Source: Cryobacterium cheniae (lineage in GTDB: Bacteria > Actinomycetota > Actinomycetes > Actinomycetales > Microbacteriaceae). From it: a DNA stretch of 49,080 nt. A program made the translations under genes and the position numbers. Positions 15,544 through 24,048 of the stretch are shown here, piece by piece (position 1 is the stretch's first letter; each line of letters starts with the position of its first letter). The notes under the pieces are model-generated. The model saw only the letters and a list, made by a program, of their open reading frames with translations. It was not told the origin of the DNA and made no database searches. Location: assembly GCF_004403395.1 (NCBI RefSeq), contig NZ_SOGN01000058.1, positions 1-49,080 on the forward strand, read 5' to 3'.

Positions 15544-15975
15544 ATGAACGGACGCATCACCAGCGGCATTGTCGCCGCCATTCTCGTCGCAACCGGCATC
15601 GTCGCCGTCGCCGCCCCGGCCCAGGCGAACGCCACCTGCACGTACACGATCGGCTTCTACAAGAACAAGGGTGCCGCCCTCGTGCCGACCGGCATGTTCT
15701 ACGACTCGGGCCTGACCCGGGCCCATATCCTCAGCAGTCCCAGTCTCGGCAACGAGTACACCATCGCCGCGAAGCAGTTCATCGCCGCCGGCCTCAACGG
15801 CACGCCCGGCGAGACCGGCTTCAACGTTCCCGGCGTGAGCGCTGAGGTCGCCGCGGCCTACCACACGCTCGAGTGGTACTTCGAGGGTACGCCCACGTCC
15901 CGCGAGGCGGTCCTCGCGGCTGCCACCGTGCTGGACGAGTACAACAACGGACTGCGGGACCTGCCGCACTGCTAA
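15544..15975 (+). CDS. Secreted protein with N-terminal CTYTIGF motif, uncharacterised
   Basis: This 143-residue protein has a clear Sec signal peptide: basic MNGR, a hydrophobic core (SGIVAAILVATGIVAVAA), and a cleavage site near APAQANA. The mature protein begins TCTYTIGFYKNKG and ends with Cys143; these are its only two cysteines, so a disulfide joining the two ends is plausible. The CTxTxGFxK start resembles a motif I associate with secreted actinobacterial and other bacterial proteins of unknown function (CTYTQGYWKNH-like), but I cannot name the family with certainty. No enzyme motif is visible. GAGGAG precedes ATG 15544 at normal spacing. The palindrome at 15442-15477 suggests specific regulation. 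A hairpin follows the stop. Confidence 0.75.
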   Translation: MNGRITSGIVAAILVATGIVAVAAPAQANATCTYTIGFYKNKGAALVPTGMFYDSGLTRAHILSSPSLGNEYTIAAKQFIAAGLNGTPGETGFNVPGVSAEVAAAYHTLEWYFEGTPTSREAVLAAATVLDEYNNGLRDLPHC

Positions 15976-15990
15976 TCGCCCTTCGTCAGC

Positions 15991-16021
15991 CGGGCCTGCC
16001 CTCAAGTGGCGGGCCCGGCTG
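15991..16021 (+). terminator. Hairpin after the secreted-protein gene
   Basis: AGCCGGGC (start) pairs with GCCCGGCT (end), with an inner GCC/GGC extension. There is no strong T-tract, so termination efficiency is uncertain. Confidence 0.5.
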
Positions 16022-16092
16022 TTCGCTGTCCTGAGGCCACCACGACGGCAGAGAGTCGAGACGCGGGTCCGACGTACTGGCCGACAGGCACC

Positions 16093-16146
16093 TCGGAAAA
16101 AACGAAAGGCCCCGTGACCGGTAAAATTCCTGGTCAAAGGGCCTTT
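16093..16146 (-). terminator. Intrinsic terminator of the tRNA-Thr/tRNA-Met unit
   Basis: On the minus strand AAAGGCCC...GGGCCTTT (16105-16112 with 16139-16146) with inner GACC/GGTC pairs forms a long stem. It is followed by a T-rich run (TTTCGTTTTTT read leftwards to about 16096). It lies just after the tRNA-Met 3' end. Confidence 0.85.
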
Positions 16147-16151
16147 ATGTG

Positions 16152-16225
16152 TAGCGGGAGCGGGAATTGAACCCGCGACACCACGATTATGAGCCGTGTG
16201 CTCTAACCAACTGAGCTACCCCGCC
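16152..16225 (-). tRNA. tRNA-Met (CAT)
   Basis: This is a 74-nt cloverleaf on the minus strand. The acceptor is GGCGGGG with TCCCGCT (two G-U pairs), the D arm AGCTCAGTTGGTTAGAGC, the anticodon loop CTCATAA, and the T arm GCGGGTTCAATTCCCGC; the discriminator is A and CCA is not encoded. A CAT anticodon can also belong to initiator Met or lysidine-modified Ile. The 5' GGCGGGG with U72 matches the elongator Met tRNA seen in actinobacteria. Confidence 0.93.
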
Positions 16226-16258
16226 ACGACCTGTCGGCTGCAAGAGCTTCCAAGCCAG

Positions 16259-16330
<72 letters not shown>

Positions 16331-16350
16331 GAAGCATCCGCTTGAACGGA

Positions 16351-16378
16351 AACTAAGCCAAATTTCGGCAACCGGTAA
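16351..16378 (-). promoter_or_regulatory. Promoter of the tRNA-Thr/tRNA-Met unit
   Basis: Read on the minus strand, TTACCG (16373-16378), a 16-bp spacer and TTAGTT (16351-16356) precede the tRNA-Thr 5' end by about 20 nt. The region is locally AT-rich. Confidence 0.5.
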
Positions 16379-16384
16379 ATATTA

Positions 16385-18250
16385 TCACCAAGTTGGCCTG
16401 CCCGATGACCGTGGGGCGCGATCGGGCACCACAATCCCCGGCAGCGACCAGGCGGTGAAGCTCGGGCCATCCGTTTCCAGACGGATGCGTCCGCCCGCCA
16501 CACTCAGGGCGGCGTCCCCCAGGAGCAGGGCCGGCATCCCCGCCACGGCCCCGGCCGGCAGGGTCACCGTGCCTGCGGTACGGGCCGCGACCAGCAGCAC
16601 CGACTCGTCCGCGCACTCGCGCACGTAGACGAGCACATCCGCGCCCACGTGCACCCAGCGCATCCCGCCGCCGTTCAGGGCAGGGTGGGCGGTGCGCAGG
16701 TGGATCAGTGCGGCATACAGGTCGATCGTGGCTGCCACCTCCGGGTCGCCGGCCGTGTCCCAGGGCATGGGTGTGCGCGAGCCCTCGCCGTCGTCGCCGA
16801 CCAGACCGAATTCGTCGCCGGCGAAGACGACCGGGATGCCCGGCAGGGTGGCGCTCAGCCCGAAGCCCACGCCCACTCCCCCGTTGATCGCGTGGGTTCG
16901 AAACCTCGGCGTGTCGTGCGTGTCGAGGGCGTTCATCGTGGCCAGGCGGGTTCGCCAGGGGTAGCCGGCCGTGAACCGGAGGTGGGCGTCCACGAACGCC
17001 CGCCCGTCACACTGCGGGATGGTGCCGTAGGGCAGCCCGAAGAACGAGGAGGGGCTCTCCGACTTCGAGAGCCAGCTCCACACCGGGCGGGTGAAGGTCG
17101 TATACGTCATCGCGCCGTGCCAGCCGTCGCCCTGGAAATCGCCCGAGGCGTCGTTGGTCGATTCGCCGAGCAGGATCGTGTCAGGATTCTCCGCGATCAT
17201 GGTGCGACGGATGGTCTGCCGCACCTCCGCATTCAGGTCCTCCCCCTGCAGGCGGCCGGTCATGTTCGCCACATCGATGCGCCAGCCGTCGAGGTGGTAC
17301 GGGGCCCGCAGCCACTTCGCGACCACCGAGTCCGGTCCCTCGATGAACCGGCGGCGCAGCTCCGGCGAGGTCCAGTTGAACTTAGGCAGGCTGGGCACGT
17401 CGAGCCAGGACTCGTAGTGTTCGTGCTGTTCGTCGAGCCAGTAATAGAAGGCGCTCTCGGCCGCGGCCGGGTTATGCCGCGCGGCCCGGAACCACTCGTG
17501 CCGGTCGCCGGAGTGGTTCGCGGTGAGGTCGCCGATCACCTTGAAGCCCCGCTCGTGGGCGGCTTCGACCAGCCGGACCAGTGCCGCGTCGCCGCCCAGC
17601 GCGGGGTCGACCTCGTCGAAGCTCTGCGCGTCGTAGCGGTGGCTCGAGCCGGCCGGGAAAACGGGTGTCAGGTACAGCATGGTGACGCCGAGCCGTTCGA
17701 GGTGGTCCAGGTGCAGCCCGATGCCGTCGAGGTCACCACCGTAGAACTGGTGCGAGCGGGCCGGCTGGACCGTCTCCACCGGGTCGCCCCATGCCGCGGG
17801 GATGCCCCAGGCCGGTTTCTCGCGCAGCGCGGCGGCCGGGGAGCGCCCGAAGCGGTCCGGGAAGATCTGGTACATCACGGTCGCGGCGGCCCAGTCCGGC
17901 GGTGCCGGGTAGCTGAGCAGCTTGAAGTCCTCCGCGTCGAGGGTCTCGAAGTCATGCGCCCCCGCGGCGTTCAGCCACCAGTGGCCGCCGTCGGCCCGGC
18001 TGATCAGGAACCGGTAGCCGTTGACCGGGTTCAGGATCTCGACCTCGGCCTCCCACCACTGCCAGCCGTCCGCCGTGCCGAGCAGTTGGGCCAGTCGAAA
18101 GCGGGGTTCCCGGTCGGGCGTCGAGCGCACGTGCACGGATGCGACGGCGCCCCACGCCTCCGGCACCCGTACCCGCACGCGCACCGTGTCGCCCGGCCGC
18201 GGCGCCTGGTCGGAGACGTACAGGGCCGATCCGTCGTGGTGCGGGAGCAT
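16385..18250 (-). CDS. GH13 alpha-amylase-family enzyme, cyclomaltodextrinase/neopullulanase-like
   Basis: This 621-residue glycoside hydrolase probably cleaves maltodextrins or cyclodextrins inside the cell, as no signal peptide is present. An N-terminal CBM34-like beta domain (about residues 1-115) precedes the GH13 barrel, which opens with VMYQIFPDRFGRS. The GH13 conserved regions are DLTANHSGD, DGWRIDVAN (nucleophile Asp), LLGEST (acid/base Glu) and NALDTHDTPR (transition-state Asp). N-domain plus barrel is typical of subfamily GH13_20. The start lies 7 bp after malG, so this gene ends the leftward malE-malF-malG operon. Imported oligosaccharides would be cut here and then by the GH13 alpha-glucosidase. 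Confidence 0.92.
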   Translation of the reverse strand: MLPHHDGSALYVSDQAPRPGDTVRVRVRVPEAWGAVASVHVRSTPDREPRFRLAQLLGTADGWQWWEAEVEILNPVNGYRFLISRADGGHWWLNAAGAHDFETLDAEDFKLLSYPAPPDWAAATVMYQIFPDRFGRSPAAALREKPAWGIPAAWGDPVETVQPARSHQFYGGDLDGIGLHLDHLERLGVTMLYLTPVFPAGSSHRYDAQSFDEVDPALGGDAALVRLVEAAHERGFKVIGDLTANHSGDRHEWFRAARHNPAAAESAFYYWLDEQHEHYESWLDVPSLPKFNWTSPELRRRFIEGPDSVVAKWLRAPYHLDGWRIDVANMTGRLQGEDLNAEVRQTIRRTMIAENPDTILLGESTNDASGDFQGDGWHGAMTYTTFTRPVWSWLSKSESPSSFFGLPYGTIPQCDGRAFVDAHLRFTAGYPWRTRLATMNALDTHDTPRFRTHAINGGVGVGFGLSATLPGIPVVFAGDEFGLVGDDGEGSRTPMPWDTAGDPEVAATIDLYAALIHLRTAHPALNGGGMRWVHVGADVLVYVRECADESVLLVAARTAGTVTLPAGAVAGMPALLLGDAALSVAGGRIRLETDGPSFTAWSLPGIVVPDRAPRSSGRPTW

Positions 18251-18257
18251 GCGCGCC

Positions 18258-19166
18258 TTACTTCACCGATCCGGCGGTCAGGCCGCCGACGATGTACTTC
18301 TGCAGCCACAGGAACAGGGCCATCACGGGCAGGGCCGCGAGCACGGCGCCGGCCGCGAAGACCGAGTAGTTAGTGGAGAATTTCTGAGACACGAACTGGT
18401 AGAGGCCCACCGCGAGGGTCTGATTCTCCGGGCTGATCAGCACGATGCTCGCGATGACGAACTCGTTCGTCGTGCCGATGAAGGAGAGGAGGCCGACGAC
18501 CGCCAAAATGGGTGCGACCAGTCGAAGGATGATCGTGAAGAAGATGCGAGCGTGTCCAGCACCGTCCAACTTGGCGGCCTCGTCGATCGAAGCGGGAATC
18601 GTGTTGAAAAATCCGTACATCAGGTAGGTGTTCACCCCAAGAGCCCCGCCGAGGTAGACCATGATCAGGCCGACCTGCGAGTCCAGTCCGATCGCCGGGA
18701 AAATATCGGAGATGCCGTTCAGCAGCAGGAAGATGGCCACGACAGCGAGCAGCTGCGGAAACATCTGCAACAGTACGAGCGTGAGCAGTCCCCCCCGGCG
18801 ACCGAAAAAACGCATCCGGGAGAAGGAATATGCCGCAAGGGCCCCCAAGAACACCGTGCCGATCGAGGTGATCACTCCGATGATCAGGGTATTGCCGTAC
18901 CAGGCGGCGTATGGCTGTTGGGGCAGGTTGAAGAGCGTCACAAAGCTGCCGAGGCTCACCTTACTGAAGAGCCCATTTGCCGTGATCAGGGTGCCACCGG
19001 GTTGCAACGCTGCCGAGAGCACGTAGACAAGGGGGAACGCCGAGAACACGGCCATGACCACGCCGATCAGGTGGCGCCATCCCGTTGCTTTGAACCAGCG
19101 CTTGAACTGGAATGACGACTTTCGCGCCACGATGCGGTCGCTTGTCTCCCGATTGTTGACCTGCAT
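18258..19166 (-). CDS. malG: Maltose/maltodextrin ABC transporter permease, MalG-like
   Basis: This 302-residue inner-membrane permease has six TM segments. The N-terminal TM is WRHLIGVVMAVFSAFPLVYVL, and the cytoplasmic EAA loop that docks the ATPase is DEAAKLDGAGHARIFFTIIL. This pairs with MalF to form the channel of a CUT1-type carbohydrate importer. The ATG start is 1 bp after the malF stop, and the GH13 gene follows 7 bp downstream. The ATP-binding subunit is missing from the locus; actinobacterial CUT1 systems often share a distant MsiK-type ATPase. The maltodextrin assignment rests on similarity and on the neighbouring amylolytic genes. Confidence 0.9.
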   Translation of the reverse strand: MQVNNRETSDRIVARKSSFQFKRWFKATGWRHLIGVVMAVFSAFPLVYVLSAALQPGGTLITANGLFSKVSLGSFVTLFNLPQQPYAAWYGNTLIIGVITSIGTVFLGALAAYSFSRMRFFGRRGGLLTLVLLQMFPQLLAVVAIFLLLNGISDIFPAIGLDSQVGLIMVYLGGALGVNTYLMYGFFNTIPASIDEAAKLDGAGHARIFFTIILRLVAPILAVVGLLSFIGTTNEFVIASIVLISPENQTLAVGLYQFVSQKFSTNYSVFAAGAVLAALPVMALFLWLQKYIVGGLTAGSVK

Positions 19167-19167
19167 G

Positions 19168-20805
19168 TCAGTTCAGCTCCTCTAGTGCCTTGGTCTGCCT
19201 AAAGCTGATGATCGACACGACCGCGACCAGCAGGAAAATGATGATGGAGAACGCACTCGCCAATCCGTAGTCGCGGTTCGCACCGACGAAGGCGACCTTG
19301 TAGACCATCGAGATGAGGATGTCGGTCGCACCGACATTCACTCCCGCGGTAACGTCTCTCGGCCCGCCATTGGTGAGCATGTAGATGAGGTTGAAGTTGT
19401 TGAAGTTGAACGCGAACGACGAGATGAGCAGCGGGGCCACCGACACGAGCAGCAGCGGCAGCTTGATCAGCCGGAACACCTGCCAGGGCCGCGCCCCGTC
19501 GACCGTTGCCGCCTCCTGCAACTCGCCGGGAATCGACTGAAGAGCACCCGTGCAGACCAGGAACATGTAGGGGAAGCCGAGCCACAGGTTCACGAAGATG
19601 ATGCTGAATTTTGCCAGCCATTCGTTTGTGAGCCAGGGTATTTCCGCCCCGCCGAACAGCACCTGGTTGACGAAGCCGAACTGCGGGTTGAGCAGCCCCG
19701 CCCAGACCAGCGCGGACAGGAATGCCGGGAACGCGTAGGGAAGAATCAAGATGACGCGGTAGACGTTGCGTCCGCGCATCCGCAGGTCATTGAAGACCAG
19801 CGCCAGGAAGAGCCCGAGCGCGAACGTGGTGGCGACAGAAAGGAAAGCGAAGGCGAAGGTCCACAGGGTCACGTTGATCAGCGGTCCCCGAATGGAATCC
19901 GTGCCGAACGCACGGGCAAAGTTATCGAATCCGACCTCAACCTTCCAGCCGGGGCGCAGTTCGGTACCGTCCTCTGCGGCGAACGCCCCGACCGTACGGT
20001 CCTCGGCGTAGACGACGTTCGTCGTGGTGTTCGTCATCGTTCTCGCGGCCTCGTCGTAGACCAGATCGGACAGGTAGAGATAGGCCTTTGAGCCGTCCGG
20101 GGTGCGGAGCACCCCCTCGTTCGGGTCGTCGGTGAGCGGCACCGAGAGGGCCGCGATGACCTCTTGATTGGCAGCGATGTCGCTGAACTTGAGCGAGGTG
20201 TAGCCGGGAAGTGCGGTGGCGACGCCGTCGGCATCCGTCTCGGCATCGGTGACTTCACGCAGGGGCGCGTCGGCACTGCCGACGCTGATCCGGCCGTCAG
20301 GGTCGGTGACGAGGAGACTGTAGGCACCCAGTTGCTCGATCACGGTGATGTCATACGCGACCGAGTCCGGCACTCGCTGTTGCGCGGAGGCGATGAGTGA
20401 TGCGACCGCGTCCTCCCTGGTGCTGTTGTGCCCGGTGCCGTAGTTCGTGAAAGCGATGTAGCCGGAATAGCCCACAACAAAGATTTGGAAGATCACAAGG
20501 AAGATCAGGCCGGGGGTGAGGTACTTGGCCGGCAGGGCGTTTTTACTGAAGTAGATCCAGTTGACGATCAGAGTGACTGCCAGAACGAGTCCGAAGACGA
20601 CCCAGTCCTGCTTCAGGAAGAGCACGAAGAGGGCGTAGACGCTGATCGCGTCGACAATACCGAGGAGCAGAATTTTCACCAGGAGAATCTTGATCCCGAC
20701 GGACGCCGCCTCGGCAATTCGTCCCGCCCGCTTGGATTGCCTCAACTGGGTGACCAGCGAGTTGTCGCGCGCGGTGCGATCGCGACCTGTTCGTGGGGTG
20801 GGCAT
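19168..20805 (-). CDS. malF: Maltose/maltodextrin ABC transporter permease, MalF-like
   Basis: This 545-residue permease has a long extracytoplasmic insertion (roughly residues 105-270) rich in Asp, Glu and Thr between early TM segments. It resembles the MalF P2 loop that contacts the binding protein. The C-terminal half carries the channel TMs and the EAA loop ELQEAATVDGARPWQVFRLI. ATG 20805 (MPTPRTGRDR) is preferred over an upstream in-frame codon at 20895, which would start inside the hairpin at 20866-20896. The first ~30 residues are basic and probably cytosolic. It sits between malE (hairpin between them) and malG (1 bp gap), and is expected to be made at lower level than malE. Confidence 0.9.
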   Translation of the reverse strand: MPTPRTGRDRTARDNSLVTQLRQSKRAGRIAEAASVGIKILLVKILLLGIVDAISVYALFVLFLKQDWVVFGLVLAVTLIVNWIYFSKNALPAKYLTPGLIFLVIFQIFVVGYSGYIAFTNYGTGHNSTREDAVASLIASAQQRVPDSVAYDITVIEQLGAYSLLVTDPDGRISVGSADAPLREVTDAETDADGVATALPGYTSLKFSDIAANQEVIAALSVPLTDDPNEGVLRTPDGSKAYLYLSDLVYDEAARTMTNTTTNVVYAEDRTVGAFAAEDGTELRPGWKVEVGFDNFARAFGTDSIRGPLINVTLWTFAFAFLSVATTFALGLFLALVFNDLRMRGRNVYRVILILPYAFPAFLSALVWAGLLNPQFGFVNQVLFGGAEIPWLTNEWLAKFSIIFVNLWLGFPYMFLVCTGALQSIPGELQEAATVDGARPWQVFRLIKLPLLLVSVAPLLISSFAFNFNNFNLIYMLTNGGPRDVTAGVNVGATDILISMVYKVAFVGANRDYGLASAFSIIIFLLVAVVSIISFRQTKALEELN

Positions 20806-20865
20806 CTTCGTCCGATCTCTGGCGCCTGCCGGCAACCTTGCCTGATGTGTGGTGAGGGAGCACGC

Positions 20866-20896
20866 TGTGCCCGGCTCCCTGATGGAGCCGGGCACA
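20866..20896 (-). terminator. Intercistronic hairpin between malE and malF
   Basis: TGTGCCCGGCTCC (20866-20878) pairs perfectly with 20884-20896 around a 5-nt loop, with three more CAC/GTG pairs beyond a 2-nt bulge. It starts about 6 nt after the malE stop and has no T-tract. It is more likely a partial terminator or an mRNA 3'-protecting element that keeps malE expression above malFG. Confidence 0.7.
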
Positions 20897-20901
20897 CGGT
20901 G

Positions 20902-22140
20902 TTACTTCGCGATGGCGCCCTGGATTTCGCCAGTCATCTTCTGCCACAGCGCTGCCGGGTCACCCTCGCCCGCGATGATCGCGGCCTCGGTGACGCCCCA
21001 GAACTGCCAGACCTTACCCATTTGCGGGATGTTCGGCATCGGCACGGCGGTTGCTCCGACCGTACCGAAACCGGCGGTGATCGGGTCGGCGGCAGCTGCC
21101 TCGAAGGCGCTGGTCAGCGCGGGCGGGCGCCCGCCGACCTCGTAGAGCGCGGTCTGCACCTCTTCGGAGCCGATGTAGTTCACCAGGAACTCATTGGCAG
21201 CGAGAGCGTTCTTGGTCTTCGCACTCACGAAGAAGCCCTGCACGCCGACAAACGGCTGGGCAGGGTTGGCGCTGGCAGTCGGGATCGGGTCGATCGCAAC
21301 GTCGATGCCGGCCTTCTGGGCATCCGGGACATTCCACGGACCGGAGAGGAAGAACGGCGATGCGCCGGCGTTGAACTTCTCTTTGGCGATGTCGTTGGTG
21401 ATGTTCACGCTGAGGTGCCCTGCGGCGCCTTCGGATGCGAGCCACGCCGCGTAGGCCTCTCCACCGGCGTTGCCGATCGAGAGGTCTTCGGCGTTATAGC
21501 TGCCGTCGGAGTTGGTGCCGAACACGGGGGCGCCGAACGAGGTCTGGAACGGGTACAGGTGATACGGGTCCGATTCCGGTCCAACGGGCACGAGGAACGG
21601 GAACTCAGTGCCGGCGGCGGTGCCGGCGGCGACCATGTCCGCGTACGTCGCCGGCGCGGTCGGCGCCAGGGCCGTGTTGCGGAGGAGGGCGATGTTCTCG
21701 ATCGAGTAGGGGACACCGTAGGTCTTGCCCTCGAAGGTCATCGCCGTGACGGCGACCGGCTGGAAGTCAGCGGTCGTATCACCGAGTTCGACGGGCTTGA
21801 GCACGCCGTTCGAGACGAGGTTCCCGATCCAGTCGTGGGCGCCGATCGTGATGTCGGGGCCCTTGCCGGTCGGAACCTGTGCAATGAACTCTTCCTGGAT
21901 CTTGGGGAAGTCCTTCTGGATGAGCTTTACCTTGACGCCGGATTCCTTCGTGAATGCCGCTGCCGCGTCTTTGAGGACCGTGCCGCGGTCGGCATCGACC
22001 CAAACCGTCAAGGTGTTGGCGGCGGCTTTATCGCCGGCGCCCTCCTTCGGGGAGGCCCCGCCGGAGCATCCGGACAATGCGAGGGACGCTGCGACCACTA
22101 CTGCGCCGGCAGCGACGAGACCTTTCATGTTCACCATCAT
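20902..22140 (-). CDS. malE: Maltose/maltodextrin ABC transporter substrate-binding lipoprotein, MalE-like
   Basis: This 412-residue lipoprotein has a signal sequence ending in lipobox ALSGC, with lipidated Cys25. Next comes a linker (SGGASPKEGAGDKAA) and an extracellular solute-binding protein family 1 fold (TLTVWVDADRGTVLKDAAAAF, then GPDITIGAHDWIGNL). It captures the sugar outside the membrane and delivers it to MalFG. ATG 22140 follows GAAAGG at about 7 nt; a second in-frame ATG at 22137 is possible. It is the first gene of the operon. Its promoter (TTGCTA-N18-TAAAAT) has a LacI-type operator in the spacer, so repression without inducer is likely. Confidence 0.92.
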   Translation of the reverse strand: MMVNMKGLVAAGAVVVAASLALSGCSGGASPKEGAGDKAAANTLTVWVDADRGTVLKDAAAAFTKESGVKVKLIQKDFPKIQEEFIAQVPTGKGPDITIGAHDWIGNLVSNGVLKPVELGDTTADFQPVAVTAMTFEGKTYGVPYSIENIALLRNTALAPTAPATYADMVAAGTAAGTEFPFLVPVGPESDPYHLYPFQTSFGAPVFGTNSDGSYNAEDLSIGNAGGEAYAAWLASEGAAGHLSVNITNDIAKEKFNAGASPFFLSGPWNVPDAQKAGIDVAIDPIPTASANPAQPFVGVQGFFVSAKTKNALAANEFLVNYIGSEEVQTALYEVGGRPPALTSAFEAAAADPITAGFGTVGATAVPMPNIPQMGKVWQFWGVTEAAIIAGEGDPAALWQKMTGEIQGAIAK

Positions 22141-22165
22141 TGGTGTGCCTTTCTCAGGACATTGA

Positions 22166-22195
22166 ATTTTATGCAAGCGTTTACATGTATAGCAA
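22166..22195 (-). promoter_or_regulatory. malE promoter (TTGCTA-N18-TAAAAT)
   Basis: On the minus strand the -35 is at 22190-22195 and the -10 at 22166-22171. The whole 18-bp spacer is occupied by operator O1. Confidence 0.7.
22172..22185. promoter_or_regulatory. LacI-type operator O1 (malE promoter)
   Basis: TGCAAGCGTTTACA resembles the TGCAAGCGCTTGCA-like sites with a central CG bound by MalR/CcpA-like LacI-family repressors. It sits between -35 and -10, a strong repression position. Confidence 0.7.
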
Positions 22196-22266
22196 GTATC
22201 GGAACCATTGACAACTGAAATAGTCGGATCTGCATCCGGGGCAGGTGGTGCGCGCAGCCCACCGGC

Positions 22267-22281
22267 CTGCAAGCGCTTCCA
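22267..22281. promoter_or_regulatory. LacI-type operator O2 (alpha-glucosidase promoter)
   Basis: CTGCAAGCGCTTCCA shares the GCAAGCG core with O1. It overlaps the expected -35 region of the TAGGGT promoter (-10 at 22299-22304). A TTGACA hexamer also lies upstream at 22208-22213. Confidence 0.65.
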
Positions 22282-22298
22282 TCGTCATGAAAATGCCG

Positions 22299-22304
22299 TA
22301 GGGT
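22299..22304 (+). promoter_or_regulatory. -10 box TAGGGT of the alpha-glucosidase gene (near-leaderless)
   Basis: The hexamer ends 8 nt before ATG 22313. The leader would be 0-2 nt. The alternative is a start further upstream using TTGACA at 22208. Confidence 0.4.
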
Positions 22305-22312
22305 TTCTTTTC

Positions 22313-23980
22313 ATGACAGGCTCAGAGTGGTGGCGAACCGCAGTGATATATCAGATCTATCCGCGGTCCTTTTCGGACGCCAACGGTGACGGGATGGGCG
22401 ATCTAACCGGCATCACCAATCGTCTCCCTGCCCTCCGGGCTCTCGGGATCGACGCCATCTGGCTCTCGCCGTTCTACACGTCACCGCAGAATGATGCTGG
22501 TTACGACGTGGCCGATTATTGCGATGTCGACCCGCTGTTCGGCACGCTCGCTGACTTCGACACCCTGCAGCACACGGCACACGAGCTGGGCATCCGCGTG
22601 ATCGTCGACCTCGTGCCGAACCACTCCTCAAGTGAGCATCCGTGGTTCGAAGCTGCACTCGCCGCCGCCGAGGGCAGTGAGGAGCGCGCGCATTACATCT
22701 TCCGTGATGGCCAGGGCGAAAACGGCGATCTTCCCCCGAACAACTGGGATTCCGTCTTCGGCGGCAATGCCTGGACCCGCGTCACGAACCCGGACGGCAC
22801 TCCCGGCCAGTGGTACCTGCACCTCTTCGACACCACCCAACCCGACTTCGACTGGGACAACGAATGGGTGAAGGCGCAATTCCGTGATGTGCTCCGGTTC
22901 TGGCTCGACCGCGGGGCGGACGGTTTTCGGGTGGACGTCGCGCACGGAATGATCAAAGCGGCCGGTCTTCCCGACTACATGCCTCCGATCGCGGGCGGCA
23001 GCATGGGCGGCGCCTCGACGGAGGGGCCAGGCATCATCACCGAGCGGCCCGAAACCGCACCCTACTGGGCCCAGGACGGTGTGCACGAGATCTACCGCGA
23101 CTGGCGCCTCATCCTCGACGAGTACCCGGGCGACCGCATCCTCGCGGCCGAGGCCTGGGTCGACCCGCTCAGCCACGTCGCCGAGTGGGTGCGCCCCGAC
23201 GAGATGCACCAGGCCTTCAACTTCGCCTACCTCGAAACGGCCTGGGCCGGGCCGGCCCTCCGCCGCGTCATCGACGACTCCCTCGCCGCGTTCGGCGCGG
23301 TGGGCGCCCCGAGCACCTGGGTGCTCTCGAACCACGACGTCGTGCGCCACGCCTCCCGCCTCGCGCTCAACCACGAGAACCTGCAGGGCCACGGTATCGG
23401 GCCGAAGACGCCCGACCTGCCCGACACCGTGCTCGGTCTGCACCGGGCCCGGGCCGCCTCGGCGCTCATGCTCGCCCTGCCGGGCTCCAGCTATCTCTAC
23501 CAGGGCGAGGAACTGGGTCTGCCCGAGGTCATCGACCTGCCCGACTCCGCCCGCGAGGACCCGACCTGGTTCCGCACCAACGGGGAGCGCTACGGCCGTG
23601 ACGGATGCCGCGTACCGATCCCCTGGGAAGCCGCCGCACCCTCCTACGGCTTCGGCCCCTCGGCCGAGAGCTGGTTGCCGCAGCCGGACGAGTGGGCCGG
23701 ACTCGCCCGCGACGCGCAGGCCGGCGTCGCCGGCTCCACCCTCGAGTTGTACACGCTCGCACTGCGCCTGCGCCGGGAGCACGCGCTCGGGCTGGGTTCG
23801 GTGGAGTGGCTGGACGGCCACGCTGACGAGATCGTCGCGTTCACGAACGGCGCGGTGACGGTCGTCGCGAACACGGGCAGCGCATCCGTACCGCTGCCGG
23901 CCGGCGAGCTCCTCCTCGCCAGCGGCCCGCTGCCGGGCAACACGCTGCCCGGTGACACCACCGTCTGGCTGCGCGCCTAA
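22313..23980 (+). CDS. GH13 alpha-glucosidase / oligo-1,6-glucosidase-like
   Basis: This 555-residue intracellular glycoside hydrolase opens with VIYQIYPRSFSDANGDGMGD. It has the GH13 regions DLVPNHSS, DGFRVDVAH (nucleophile Asp208), LAAEAWV (acid/base Glu) and VLSNHDVVRH (Asp), plus the QGEELGLPE strand typical of exo-acting members. It would release glucose from short maltodextrins delivered by MalEFG. Subfamilies GH13_30 and related ones contain both alpha-1,4- and alpha-1,6-specific enzymes, so linkage is open. ATG 22313 is chosen because the fold starts a few residues later, the -10 box precedes it, and upstream in-frame codons run through operator O2. It is divergent from malE with shared LacI-type control. 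Confidence 0.93.
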   Translation: MTGSEWWRTAVIYQIYPRSFSDANGDGMGDLTGITNRLPALRALGIDAIWLSPFYTSPQNDAGYDVADYCDVDPLFGTLADFDTLQHTAHELGIRVIVDLVPNHSSSEHPWFEAALAAAEGSEERAHYIFRDGQGENGDLPPNNWDSVFGGNAWTRVTNPDGTPGQWYLHLFDTTQPDFDWDNEWVKAQFRDVLRFWLDRGADGFRVDVAHGMIKAAGLPDYMPPIAGGSMGGASTEGPGIITERPETAPYWAQDGVHEIYRDWRLILDEYPGDRILAAEAWVDPLSHVAEWVRPDEMHQAFNFAYLETAWAGPALRRVIDDSLAAFGAVGAPSTWVLSNHDVVRHASRLALNHENLQGHGIGPKTPDLPDTVLGLHRARAASALMLALPGSSYLYQGEELGLPEVIDLPDSAREDPTWFRTNGERYGRDGCRVPIPWEAAAPSYGFGPSAESWLPQPDEWAGLARDAQAGVAGSTLELYTLALRLRREHALGLGSVEWLDGHADEIVAFTNGAVTVVANTGSASVPLPAGELLLASGPLPGNTLPGDTTVWLRA

Positions 23981-24048
23981 CCGCCCGCGCCCCGGCCGCC
24001 CGCGGCTCGTCACCGGGCGCCCGTCGCCCGGCCGTCGCGGCGCACCGC

